In this document: positions 41,910 to 49,556 of the stretch, one piece after another | Numbering within the stretch: the stretch's first letter is position 1 | Layout: every line of letters starts with the position of its first letter | Assembly (NCBI GenBank): GCA_934512135.1 | Contig: CAKSWT010000006.1 | Coordinates: 1-64,000 of the forward strand | From: an uncultured Oscillospiraceae bacterium | GTDB taxonomy: Bacteria; Bacillota; Clostridia; Oscillospirales; Oscillospiraceae | Direction: 5' to 3' | Length of the DNA stretch: 64,000 nt | Position numbers and translations under genes: made by a program | Notes under the pieces: generated by a model | Database searches by the model: none | The model's input: only the letters and a program-made list of their open reading frames with translations | What the model was told of the DNA's origin: nothing

Positions 41910-42774
41910 GGTCATTCTCCTCCCGAACCGGCGGCTGTTCCAGGGTAAATCTCCCCAGCTTGCCGCTGCGATATTCCTCCAGCAGCACCCGGCTCATCCG
42001 TTCGATGTCCACCTCGCCGCCGGAGATCAGCATTCCCCGCTTCCGTCCGGCCAGCTCCAGCAGCTCCAGCCCCTGGACCTGTTCCGGCACGACGATTTTG
42101 TACCGCCCCTCCAGTGCCTCCGGATAGGCGCTGCCCAGCAGCTCCATCAGATGCATGGCCAGCGTCTCCACATCCACCACGTTGTCCTTGACGGCGCCGG
42201 TATAGGCCAGCTTTCTGCCTACCTCCGGGTCCTCAAACTTGGGCCACAAAATGCCTGGGGTATCCAGCAGCTCCAGCCCCCGTTCCACGGTGACCCACTG
42301 CTTGCCCCGGGTAACGCCGGGCCGATTCTCCGCCTTGGCGGACTTTCGCCCTGCCACCTGGTTGATAAAGGTGGATTTTCCCACATTGGGAATCCCCACC
42401 ACCATAACTCGGACCGTCCGGCCGATCTGCCCCTTCTCCGCATAACGCTGGAGCTTCTCCTTTAGCAGCTCCCGCACTGCCGGGGCAAATTGATTGGTTC
42501 CCCTTCGGTTCTTGCAGTCCGTCTCCAGAACCATTTTCCCCTGGCTGCGGAAATAGGCCCCCCAGCGCCTTGTCATATTGGGGTCCGCCATATCCATGCG
42601 GTTAAGAATCACCATTCGGGGCTTATCTCCGCAGATGGCATCAATGTCCGGGTTTCGGCTGGACAGGGGAATCCGGGCATCCACGATCTCACAGACCGCA
42701 TCCACCAGACGAATATCCTGCTCCATCTGCCGCCGGGTCTTGGTCATATGCCCCGGGTACCACTGTATATTCAT
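41893..42774 (-). CDS. rbgA: Ribosome biogenesis GTPase RbgA (YlqF)
   Basis: 293 residues. A circularly permuted GTPase with G4 (LNRMDMAD) before G1 (GIPNVGKSTFIN) and G3 (DTPGI). It begins with the typical IQWYPGHMTKTRRQM. It is needed for late 50S assembly. The C-terminal helical domain is present. It overlaps lepB by four bases and is coupled to rnhB, the conserved lepB-rbgA-rnhB order. Confidence 0.95.
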   Translation of the reverse strand: MNIQWYPGHMTKTRRQMEQDIRLVDAVCEIVDARIPLSSRNPDIDAICGDKPRMVILNRMDMADPNMTRRWGAYFRSQGKMVLETDCKNRRGTNQFAPAVRELLKEKLQRYAEKGQIGRTVRVMVVGIPNVGKSTFINQVAGRKSAKAENRPGVTRGKQWVTVERGLELLDTPGILWPKFEDPEVGRKLAYTGAVKDNVVDVETLAMHLMELLGSAYPEALEGRYKIVVPEQVQGLELLELAGRKRGMLISGGEVDIERMSRVLLEEYRSGKLGRFTLEQPPVREENDHGQEA

Positions 42775-43325
42775 GCAACGCCTCCAAACCGGCCAATGGG
42801 CAGGACAATCTGTAGCGCCTTCCCCAGCACATATCGTTTATCCACGCAGCCAATGTCGGGATTCCGGCTGTCTGTGGAGTGCAGCCGATTGTCTCCCATG
42901 ACAAAAATGCAGTTGTCCGGCACCGTCACCGGAAAATCCAGTCCCTCATACCGAGTGGTTGGATCGTTGATATAGGGCTCATCCAGCAGCACTCCGTCCA
43001 CCCAGACGTCCCCGGTCTCAAAATTGATTTCAATGGTCTGCCCCTCCTGGGCGATGACCCGCTTGACAATGGGCTCGTCATCAAAATCCACCGCCCGAAG
43101 CACCACAATATCCCCCACCTTGGGCTCATAGAGGAAATTGGACAGCAGCGTCAGCTTGTCTCCGTCGTGAAGGGTGGGATACATGGAGTCCCCCACCACC
43201 CCCACCAGGCGGATGGCAAACACAAACAATATCGTCACAAAGATCAGGCATGCCACCACATCCGACAAGGCGCTGTAAATATCCAGCCAGATGTTTCGCT
43301 CATTCTGGGGCGCATCCTGCACCAT
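42771..43325 (-). CDS. lepB: Signal peptidase I
   Basis: 184 residues from the ATG at 43325. A membrane anchor (residues 22-42) is followed by the catalytic Ser47 in GDSMYPTL and Lys88 in VKRVIA, and by box E GDNRLHSTDSRN. It removes signal peptides from exported proteins. The frame extends to 43376, but that ATG lies within the promoter -10 box, and AAGGAAG precedes the ATG at 43325. Confidence 0.95.
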   Translation of the reverse strand: MVQDAPQNERNIWLDIYSALSDVVACLIFVTILFVFAIRLVGVVGDSMYPTLHDGDKLTLLSNFLYEPKVGDIVVLRAVDFDDEPIVKRVIAQEGQTIEINFETGDVWVDGVLLDEPYINDPTTRYEGLDFPVTVPDNCIFVMGDNRLHSTDSRNPDIGCVDKRYVLGKALQIVLPIGRFGGVA

Positions 43326-43374
43326 TTGAATCTTCCTTTCCAGCGGTAATTTTTCGATGATACAACACAGCCAC

Positions 43375-43403
43375 ATTATATCACAATTTCAGGCAGGTTT
43401 AAA
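43375..43403 (-). promoter_or_regulatory. Sigma-A promoter of lepB-rbgA-rnhB-yraN
   Basis: TTTAAA (43398-43403) and TATAAT (43375-43380) with a 17-base spacer. Confidence 0.7.
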
Positions 43404-43476
43404 GGGCAAAAAAGCTAAAATCCAGAGGCCTGACCTCCCCTCCCGCTGGTCAGATGGTCCAGAATTCCACAGCAAA

Positions 43477-43506
43477 GCGCCCCGACAGCCGAAGCCGTCG
43501 GGGCGC
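43477..43506 (-). terminator. Intrinsic terminator of the ECF sigma/anti-sigma pair
   Basis: A 13-bp stem with a TTCG loop (GCGCCCCGACGGC with GCTGTCGGGGCGC) six bases after the stop codon. The T tract is short (TTTGC). Confidence 0.75.
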
Positions 43507-43511
43507 CAAGT

Positions 43512-44594
43512 TCAGGGCCTGAGCAGGACCTCCTGCTCCTCTGTTCCGTCGGTGAAGATCAGCCGGGTCACCTCCCCGGGGTCAACGGGGACTGCCCACT
43601 GGATATGCCAATCATCAAGTCCCGTCTCTTCATCCCGGGACATGCTGCTTCCGTTGGATGGCACCTGGGTGCCATCCTCCAAAAATGCGGATACCGTAAA
43701 GCAGCTGCTCTCCGGCTCTGCCGCTGCGGCCAGGGCTGCGTTCTCTCCATCCGCCGCAAAGAAATAGTCGTCCGTGTCAGTTTTCACGGTGAAGCTGCAG
43801 CCGGATTCCTCCACCAGAATATTCCCAACCGTCAGCACAACGCCATTTTGGAACTCCAGTTTTTCCTCTGCACCGCTGGCCTCCGCTGTGGATGTCTCCG
43901 GCAGCGAAACGGCAAGGGGCCAGCTGCCGCTGATTTCCTCCTGACTGTCCTTTGTGCCCAGCATAATGGTTTCCATATTCAGATACAGCGTCGTACTGCC
44001 GTCCCCCAGGCTGGCTCCCTGGGGCAGGTCAAAGCGCAGGCTTTCCTCCTGCTGTACCCTGCCGTGCTCCATGACGGCTCCGCCGCCGCCACCGGTGCTA
44101 AAGTTGACGGTTCCATAGTTTTCGCTTTCCACATAGGTCGGTGTCATCCAGTCCCTGCAGAACTCATACTGCTCCGTGTCATAGATCTCCGGGTCCAGGG
44201 TAAAGGTATACAGCAGATTTACCGTCTCCCCCGCCACGTTCACCGAGTCCACCGTCACTGTGATTCCCTGATCTGTGGCGCTCTCCCCCAGGTCGGCGGA
44301 GCGTGCCTCCACAAACTCCTTCTGGGATTGGGTCATGTCCTGGCCTGTCTGCTCCTGCCACTGCTGCCCCATGCGATCTGTAATGCGGGCATACCCCGCC
44401 ACCGCCACCGCAGTACCGGCCAGCAGCGCCGCTGCCGCCGCGGCAATCAGGCCAATCCGCAGCGGATGCCGCCGTTTTGTTCCGATTTTCTTCATTGCTG
44501 CCTCCTTGATCCGATTCACGTCGGGAACGTCCGCCGAATCCACCGGAAACGGTCCCTGATAGTCATCCAGCAACTCCGTGATCTTCAGCTCCAT
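43512..44594 (-). CDS. DUF4179 membrane protein, probable anti-sigma factor
   Basis: 360 residues. A short cytoplasmic N-terminus (1-45) is followed by one membrane helix (about 47-67), a DUF4179-type region just outside it, and a large Ser/Glu-rich external domain. It contains a Gly-rich STGGGGGAVMEHG loop. Proteins of this build are regularly encoded just after an ECF sigma factor and hold it at the membrane until a signal arrives. The start overlaps the sigma gene by 10 bases. The signal is unknown. Confidence 0.8.
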   Translation of the reverse strand: MELKITELLDDYQGPFPVDSADVPDVNRIKEAAMKKIGTKRRHPLRIGLIAAAAAALLAGTAVAVAGYARITDRMGQQWQEQTGQDMTQSQKEFVEARSADLGESATDQGITVTVDSVNVAGETVNLLYTFTLDPEIYDTEQYEFCRDWMTPTYVESENYGTVNFSTGGGGGAVMEHGRVQQEESLRFDLPQGASLGDGSTTLYLNMETIMLGTKDSQEEISGSWPLAVSLPETSTAEASGAEEKLEFQNGVVLTVGNILVEESGCSFTVKTDTDDYFFAADGENAALAAAAEPESSCFTVSAFLEDGTQVPSNGSSMSRDEETGLDDWHIQWAVPVDPGEVTRLIFTDGTEEQEVLLRP

Positions 44595-45133
44595 CGTTCC
44601 ACCTCCTGCTCTGTCAGTCTGTCCCGCAATATCTTTCTCCCCCGGTGGAGCTTGCTCTTTATCGTCCCCAGGGGAAGTCCCATCCGAAGGGCAATGGCCT
44701 CCATGGTCTCATAGAGGTAATAATATCGCAGGAATATCTCACGGTCCGGCTCCGGCATGGCCTCCACCGCATCCAGCAGCTCTCGTCTTTGCGCTGCCGC
44801 CAGGGCGTGCTGCTCCGGAGAATCCGTGGGGATATTCAACACATCCTCCTCCATGGGAAGGACCGGCTTGACCTTCCGGAGAAAATCCCTGGCCCGATTC
44901 CGGGACACCGCTCCCAGCCAGGGCTTCAGTTTCCCCGGCATCACCGTCTGCGCATGCTCCCACAGAGAGAAAAACACATCGGCTGCCAGCTCCTCCACGT
45001 CCTCCCGGGTACCGGCGCCGCCCAGTACGTTTCCCACCACAGTGGCCACATAGGCGCCATACTGGTCTATGACCTGCTCCAGCGCTCTGGAACGCCGCCG
45101 GACAATTTTCTGTAGAATCTCCGCTTCCTCCAT
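44585..45133 (-). CDS. ECF-type RNA polymerase sigma factor
   Basis: 182 residues. Sigma region 2 is residues 20-95 (VEELAADVFFSLWEHAQTV and KPWLGAVSRNRARDFLRK). Region 4 is residues 115-170 with DREIFLRYYYLYETMEAIALRMGLPLGTIKSKLHRGR. It lacks regions 1 and 3, as ECF factors do. An ECF-style promoter lies directly upstream, so autoregulation is likely. The partner anti-sigma gene follows. Confidence 0.92.
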   Translation of the reverse strand: MEEAEILQKIVRRRSRALEQVIDQYGAYVATVVGNVLGGAGTREDVEELAADVFFSLWEHAQTVMPGKLKPWLGAVSRNRARDFLRKVKPVLPMEEDVLNIPTDSPEQHALAAAQRRELLDAVEAMPEPDREIFLRYYYLYETMEAIALRMGLPLGTIKSKLHRGRKILRDRLTEQEVERWS

Positions 45134-45172
45134 GCCTGTGCCTCCTTTCCTGTTTGACAGCTGTCACCCTTC

Positions 45173-45201
45173 ATAACGGATCCAGGCAACAAAAGGTTGC
45201 A
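45173..45201 (-). promoter_or_regulatory. ECF-type promoter of the sigma factor gene
   Basis: TGCAAC (45196-45201) and CGTTAT (45173-45178) with a 17-base spacer, resembling ECF promoters of the TGCAAC/CGT type in Bacillus. A perfect 12-base palindrome, TGACAGCTGTCA (45155-45166), follows near the predicted start. Confidence 0.6.
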
Positions 45202-45210
45202 GCCAAAAGA

Positions 45211-45240
45211 AAAAAGGGAGCCAAACGGCTCCCTTTTTTT
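45211..45240 (-). terminator. Intrinsic terminator of rplS
   Basis: A 7-bp stem (GGGAGCC/GGCTCCC, 4-base loop) flanked by A and T runs on both sides, so it can work in both directions. It lies five bases after the rplS stop. Confidence 0.92.
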
Positions 45241-45245
45241 GCGAA

Positions 45246-45587
45246 TCAGATTTTCTCCTTGACCTTGGCGGCCTTGCCCACGCGGTTGCGGAGGTAGTAG
45301 AGCTTTGCTCTGCGGACCTTACCACGGCGGACAGTCTCAACATTGACAATGTTGGGGGAATGCACGGGGAAGACCTTCTCCACGCCGACGCCATAGCTCA
45401 GGCGGCGAACGGTGATGGTCTGCTCCACACCGCCGTGCTTCTTGGCGATGATGGTGCCCTCGAAGACCTGGATTCTCTCACGGCTGCCTTCCTTGATCTT
45501 AACATGCACGCGAACGGTGTCGCCTACATTCATCTCAGGCAGGGTCTCCTTCATGTTTTCCTGATCCAGCTTTTCAATCAGATTCAT
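45246..45587 (-). CDS. rplS: 50S ribosomal protein L19
   Basis: 113 residues, usual length. Conserved blocks are VRVHVKIKEGSRERIQVFEGTIIAKKHGG, TVRRLSYGVGVEKVFPVHSPNI and KVRRAKLYYLRNRVGKAAKVKE. It sits at the 30S-50S interface. It is alone in its transcript here, with a structured leader. Confidence 0.98.
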   Translation of the reverse strand: MNLIEKLDQENMKETLPEMNVGDTVRVHVKIKEGSRERIQVFEGTIIAKKHGGVEQTITVRRLSYGVGVEKVFPVHSPNIVNVETVRRGKVRRAKLYYLRNRVGKAAKVKEKI

Positions 45588-45681
45588 GATGAATCCTCCT
45601 TATTCAAAGGTGTTCTTACCGCAGCGAAATGCCATACATAACCATGTTATGTGGCGCGGCAGCGGACCACCCGTAGTTAGC
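45588..45681 (-). promoter_or_regulatory. Structured rplS leader (L19-leader-like)
   Basis: The 5' UTR contains nested complementary segments: CATAAC/GTTATG around an ATG loop, enclosed by TGCC/GGCA and by CCGC/GCGG. Many Firmicutes have an L19 leader RNA that binds the ribosomal protein. A covariance-model search would be needed to name it. Confidence 0.45.
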
Positions 45682-45687
45682 CTGACT

Positions 45688-45716
45688 ATTCTATCATAAA
45701 ATCTCTGAAAGTGCAA
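45688..45716 (-). promoter_or_regulatory. Sigma-A promoter of rplS
   Basis: TTGCAC (45711-45716) and TAGAAT (45688-45693) with a 17-base spacer. The -35 box lies inside a CTGAAAG/CTTTCAG inverted repeat (45705-45729) at the end of the preceding gene. Confidence 0.75.
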
Positions 45717-45725
45717 GCTTTTCTT

Positions 45726-46130
45726 TCAGTTTTTTCTCTGGGCTCCTGCGGCCCGGTACAGCCCCCAGCAGAGCACCAGCAGCACCACGTCCAGAGCCAC
45801 CGCAATCAGCTGCCACCAAGAGGCCACGGTAAAAATCCCATTGGCTGCCGCGTCAATGGTCAGCAGCACCACAACGCCCACCGTACCGGCCCGCTTCCGC
45901 CGGGACACTGCCCATATGCTCCACAGCAGGCCGCCGTAGAGGATTCCCGCCACGGCAATACAGCCGATCAGCCCCGCCGTGGAGATTGTCCCGCCGGCCA
46001 GCACCAGCACCGGACAAAGCCCCAGCGGCACCGCCGCCACAGTCTCTCCGGCATACAGCGCAATCCACCCAATCAGGGCAAAAAATACCGTTACCCCCCA
46101 TACCAAGGCCAAATACTTCCGTTTCTCCAC
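45726..46130 (-). CDS. Small integral membrane protein, unknown function
   Basis: 134 residues with about four hydrophobic helices (near 8-30, 37-73, 83-103 and 108-128), a basic loop SRRKRAG in the middle and a basic C-terminus. No family is recognised. It follows dut by two bases and so belongs to the nrdD-nrdG-dut transcript, but nothing in it suggests nucleotide metabolism. Confidence 0.7.
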   Translation of the reverse strand: MEKRKYLALVWGVTVFFALIGWIALYAGETVAAVPLGLCPVLVLAGGTISTAGLIGCIAVAGILYGGLLWSIWAVSRRKRAGTVGVVVLLTIDAAANGIFTVASWWQLIAVALDVVLLVLCWGLYRAAGAQRKN

Positions 46131-46132
46131 GC

Positions 46133-46564
46133 TTAGAACCTCCCAGTGGAGCCGAAGCCCCCCTGTCCCCGATCCGTGTCCTCCAAGGCTTCCACCTCTT
46201 CAAAGGTCTCCCGCCGCACCGGGACGATAACCAGCTGCGCCACCCGCTCTCCGGGCTGCACCGTCTGGGGCTCTCCGGACTGGTTGTAGAGGAAGATCAA
46301 AAATTCCCCCCGATAGTCTGAGTCTACCACTCCGACCTTATTGGCCGGGGCCAGTCCCCGCTTCACCCCCAGGCTGCTGCGGGCGAAAATCAGTCCCGCA
46401 TGCCCCTGTGGAATCTCCATGGCAATGCCTGTGGGAATTTTTCCGGTTTCCCCGGGGGCAATCACCAGCGGCTGGGAAAGGCAGGCATAGAGGTCGGCCC
46501 CTGCGGCCTCCGGGGAGCCGTAGGTCGGAGGGATTGCCTCAGGGCGCAGCTTTTTAAATTTCAT
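46133..46564 (-). CDS. dut: dUTP diphosphatase
   Basis: 143 residues, trimeric dUTPase. All five motifs are present: AGADLYA, RSSLGVKRGL, VGVVDSDYRGE, ERVAQLV and the C-terminal RGQGGFGSTGRF. It removes dUTP and supplies dUMP for thymidylate synthesis. It lies one base after nrdG, a sensible link with deoxynucleotide synthesis. Confidence 0.96.
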   Translation of the reverse strand: MKFKKLRPEAIPPTYGSPEAAGADLYACLSQPLVIAPGETGKIPTGIAMEIPQGHAGLIFARSSLGVKRGLAPANKVGVVDSDYRGEFLIFLYNQSGEPQTVQPGERVAQLVIVPVRRETFEEVEALEDTDRGQGGFGSTGRF

Positions 46565-46565
46565 A

Positions 46566-47099
46566 TTACGGCTCCTCTCTGCCGTCCCACAGGACGGTCT
46601 TTCCCGCTTCCAAGCTCTTTGTTACGTCAATGATCCGCTGATTTTTCGAGCCGCGGAATCGAAGAGACGGGTCCTTTTCCGCCTCACGGAATTCCCCGTC
46701 CACCAGCACATCCAGGTTCCGAAGCAGGGCCATGGTCACACTGGGGTCCCCCAGCCTTCCGGCCAGGATGTCCGTCTCCAGGGTATAGCCGGTGTAGCAC
46801 CAAATGGTCTTTTCCGGGTACCGCGCCCGGACCAGCTCCGTCAGCTCCAGCATAGCCCTCTGGTTCTCCGGCTCAAAGGGCTCTCCCCCCAGCAGGGTCA
46901 GGCCGTGGTTATAGCTTCTCCCCATGCCGGCAAGCACGCTGTCCCGAACCTCCGGTGTATAGGGCTGTCCGTAGCCGAAGTCCCAAGTCTCCGCATTAAA
47001 GCAGCCCTTGCAATGATGGCGGCAGCCGGAGACAAACAGGCTCACCCGGATTCCCGGGCCGTTGGCAATGTCTCGCCATTTAATTGTGGCATAATTCAC
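46566..47099 (-). CDS. nrdG: Anaerobic ribonucleotide reductase activating enzyme
   Basis: 177 residues. A radical-SAM protein with the cluster motif CRHHCKGC (Cys26, Cys30, Cys33). It makes the glycyl radical on NrdD using SAM and reduced flavodoxin or ferredoxin. LTLLGGEPFEPEN is the glycine-rich SAM-binding segment. It overlaps nrdD by four bases. Confidence 0.96.
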   Translation of the reverse strand: MNYATIKWRDIANGPGIRVSLFVSGCRHHCKGCFNAETWDFGYGQPYTPEVRDSVLAGMGRSYNHGLTLLGGEPFEPENQRAMLELTELVRARYPEKTIWCYTGYTLETDILAGRLGDPSVTMALLRNLDVLVDGEFREAEKDPSLRFRGSKNQRIIDVTKSLEAGKTVLWDGREEP

Positions 47100-49225
47100 A
47101 GATGCATCACCCTCGCCTTAATCTCCTTGGTTTTGCCCTCGTTCCAGAAGTTCTCCCCCAGGTACCCGCAGGTCCGACGGGTGACGTTCATTTTGGTCTG
47201 GTCCTTGTTTCCGCAATTGGGACACTCCCACTGATACGCCTCGTTGATGGTAATCTCCCCGTCAAAGCCGCAGACCTGACAGTAATCACTTTTGGTGTTA
47301 AACTCCGCATACTGAATGTGGTCGTAAATATACTGCACCACCTGAGACAGGGCGGTAAGATTATTGTTCATATTGGGAATCTCCACATAGCTGATGGAGC
47401 CTCCGGAGGAAATGGACTGGAACTGGCTCTCAAAGTCAAACTTAGAGAATGCGTCGATCTCCTCCCGTACATCCACATGGTAGGAGTTGGTGTAATAGCC
47501 CTTATCCGTGACATTGGGGATGGTGCCGAAGCGCTCCTTGTCAATCCGGGCAAAGCGGTAGCACAGGCTCTCCGCCGGCGTTCCGTAGAGGGCAAAGCCG
47601 ATATTGGTCTCCGCCTTCCAGCGGTCGCAGGTCTTTCGGAGATATTTCATCACCCGCACAGCGAACTCCTCTCCCACCGGATCCGTCTGGCTGACGCCCT
47701 TCATCAGCATGGTCAGCTCATACAGCCCGATATAGCCCAGGGAAATGGAGGAATATCCGCCGTACAGGAATCGGTCAATGGTCTCCCCGCTCTCCAGCCG
47801 GGCAATGGCGCCGTTCTGCCAATGGACCGGGCTTACGTCGCTTCTCACGCCCTTGAGGGCATTGTGCCGGCACATCAGGGCCTCAAAGCAAAGCTCCAAC
47901 CGCTGGTCCAGCAGCTTCCAAAACGCCTCCTCGTCTCCCTTGGCCAGAATGCCAATCTGGGGCAGATTGATGGAGACCACGCCCTGATTGAACCGTCCCT
48001 CAAACTTATATTCCCCATTTTCATCCTTCCAGGGTGCCAGGAACGACCGGCAGCCCATGGGCGAGAACACATTCCCCTCATAGTTCTCCCGCATTTTCTT
48101 GGCGGAGATATAGTCGGGATACATGCGCTTGGCGGAGCATTTCACCGCCAGTCTGGTAATGTCGTCATACTTTCCGCCCCGGAGGCAGTTGTTTTCATCC
48201 AGGACATACACCAGCTTCGGGAACGCTGGAGTCACATAGACGCCAGATGCATTTTTGATCCCCTCCAGCCGCTGCCGCAGGATTTCCTCCACGATCATGG
48301 CGTTTTCCCGGATGTAGGGATCTCCCTCTCTGAGATACAGGAACAGCGTCACAAAGGGAGACTGTCCGTTGGTGGTCATCAGGGTATTGATCTGGTACTG
48401 GATGGTCTGAACGCCGGACTTTAGCTCCTCCCGAAGCCGCTCCTGAACCAGCTTTTCCACCAGGGTGTCGCTGACCTGCTCTCCCTGGCACTCCGCCAGA
48501 ATATTCCGACGGAATTTTTCGTAGCTCCGACGGAGATACTTACCCAGATGGCGAATGTCCACGCTCTGGCCTCCGTACTGGTTTGAGGCCACATTGGCGA
48601 TAATCTGCGTCATCACGTTACAAGCCACCTGGAAGCTCTTAGGCGACTCAATGAGCTTCCCGTTTATCATGGTGCCGTTGTCCAGCATATCTCCGATGTT
48701 GATGAGGCAGCAGTTGAAAATTGGCTGGACGAAATAGTCCGCGTCGTGGAAATGCAGCACACCCTCGTCATGGGCCTTGGAGATCTTCTCCGGCAGCAAA
48801 ATGCGCCGGGTCAAATCCCGGGAAACCTCTCCGGCAATGTAGTCCCGCTGGGTGGAGGCAATGGAGGTGTTCTTATTGCTGTTCTCCTCGGCCAGCTCCT
48901 TATTGGTGTTGTGGAGCAGGCTCAAAATGCTCTCGTCGGTGGTATTCTTCTTCCGGACCAGCGCCCGGTTATAGCGATAGATGATATAGCTCTTGGCCAA
49001 GGGATACTTTCCCAGGGCCATCAGCTTGGATTCCACCATGTCCTGAATGTCCTCCACCAGCAGGCGGCTGCGCTGGCGCCGCTGGATGCTCTGAGCGATC
49101 TCCTCAATCTGCTCCGGCGTAATGCGATTCTCCTCCTCCACAGAGGCATTGGCCTTGCTGACAGCGGCGACAATTTTGTTTTGGTCAAAGAGCACAATGG
49201 AGCCGTCACGTTTCACAACTTGCAT
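47096..49225 (-). CDS. nrdD: Anaerobic ribonucleoside-triphosphate reductase
   Basis: 709 residues from the ATG at 49225, which has GGAGG eight bases upstream (the ATG at 49240 has none). An N-terminal ATP-cone (residues 1-90) sets allosteric control. The large barrel is followed by a zinc site (CQVCGFDG and CPNCGNKD). The glycyl radical lies near Gly687 in RTCGYLG. It makes deoxynucleotides without oxygen, so the cell can replicate anaerobically. Confidence 0.97.
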   Translation of the reverse strand: MQVVKRDGSIVLFDQNKIVAAVSKANASVEEENRITPEQIEEIAQSIQRRQRSRLLVEDIQDMVESKLMALGKYPLAKSYIIYRYNRALVRKKNTTDESILSLLHNTNKELAEENSNKNTSIASTQRDYIAGEVSRDLTRRILLPEKISKAHDEGVLHFHDADYFVQPIFNCCLINIGDMLDNGTMINGKLIESPKSFQVACNVMTQIIANVASNQYGGQSVDIRHLGKYLRRSYEKFRRNILAECQGEQVSDTLVEKLVQERLREELKSGVQTIQYQINTLMTTNGQSPFVTLFLYLREGDPYIRENAMIVEEILRQRLEGIKNASGVYVTPAFPKLVYVLDENNCLRGGKYDDITRLAVKCSAKRMYPDYISAKKMRENYEGNVFSPMGCRSFLAPWKDENGEYKFEGRFNQGVVSINLPQIGILAKGDEEAFWKLLDQRLELCFEALMCRHNALKGVRSDVSPVHWQNGAIARLESGETIDRFLYGGYSSISLGYIGLYELTMLMKGVSQTDPVGEEFAVRVMKYLRKTCDRWKAETNIGFALYGTPAESLCYRFARIDKERFGTIPNVTDKGYYTNSYHVDVREEIDAFSKFDFESQFQSISSGGSISYVEIPNMNNNLTALSQVVQYIYDHIQYAEFNTKSDYCQVCGFDGEITINEAYQWECPNCGNKDQTKMNVTRRTCGYLGENFWNEGKTKEIKARVMHL

Positions 49226-49287
49226 TTCTTCATCCTCCATACACGTTCTCAGTCATGGACGTCATTTCTTCTCACATAGCAGGCCCT

Positions 49288-49315
49288 ATTATATCATATA
49301 GGCCGGGAAAAGCAA
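49288..49315 (-). promoter_or_regulatory. Sigma-A promoter of nrdD-nrdG-dut
   Basis: TTGCTT (49310-49315) and TATAAT (49288-49293) with a 16-base spacer. Confidence 0.65.
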
Positions 49316-49323
49316 GGGTCAAA

Positions 49324-49369
49324 TTACTACATTTAGTATCATATTATTTACAGAACCTATATGTTGTGT
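49324..49369 (-). promoter_or_regulatory. Tandem NrdR-box-like sites upstream of nrdD
   Basis: On the minus strand, ACACAACATATAGGTT (49354-49369) and ATACTAAATGTAGTAA (49324-49339) match 13 and 11 of 16 positions of the NrdR box as I recall it (acaCwAtATaTwGtgt). Their start-to-start distance of 30 bases is about three helical turns, as for known NrdR pairs. The nrdR gene is not in the window. Confidence 0.55.
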
Positions 49370-49389
49370 TTTTCTCTCGGTTTCGCCGC

Positions 49390-49444
49390 TTTACCCCCAC
49401 TATGGTGGGGGTGGGTTTCCATAACCCCGCCTCTGGCGGAAACC
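49390..49444. repeat. GC-rich inverted repeats of unknown role
   Basis: Two adjoining hairpins: CCCCCAC/GTGGGGG (49394-49411, TATG loop), and GGTTTCC/GGAAACC (49414-49444) with an inner CCGCC/GGCGG. They lie in the 331-base gene-free stretch between nrdD and the OYE reductase. No T tract follows on either strand. Confidence 0.5.
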
Positions 49445-49512
49445 TCCAGAATGTGACCCCTTCCCTTTGCCCTCTCAACGGTCCATACCCGCCGAAAAGC
49501 GCCATAACCGCC

Positions 49513-49541
49513 AAAAAGGGCCCCTCTCATGAGGGGCCCTT
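49513..49541 (-). terminator. Intrinsic terminator of the OYE reductase gene
   Basis: A perfect 11-bp stem (AAGGGCCCCTC with GAGGGGCCCTT, ATGA loop) followed by TTT on the minus strand, 15 bases after the stop codon. Confidence 0.88.
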
Positions 49542-49556
49542 GCAGAGATTCTGAAC

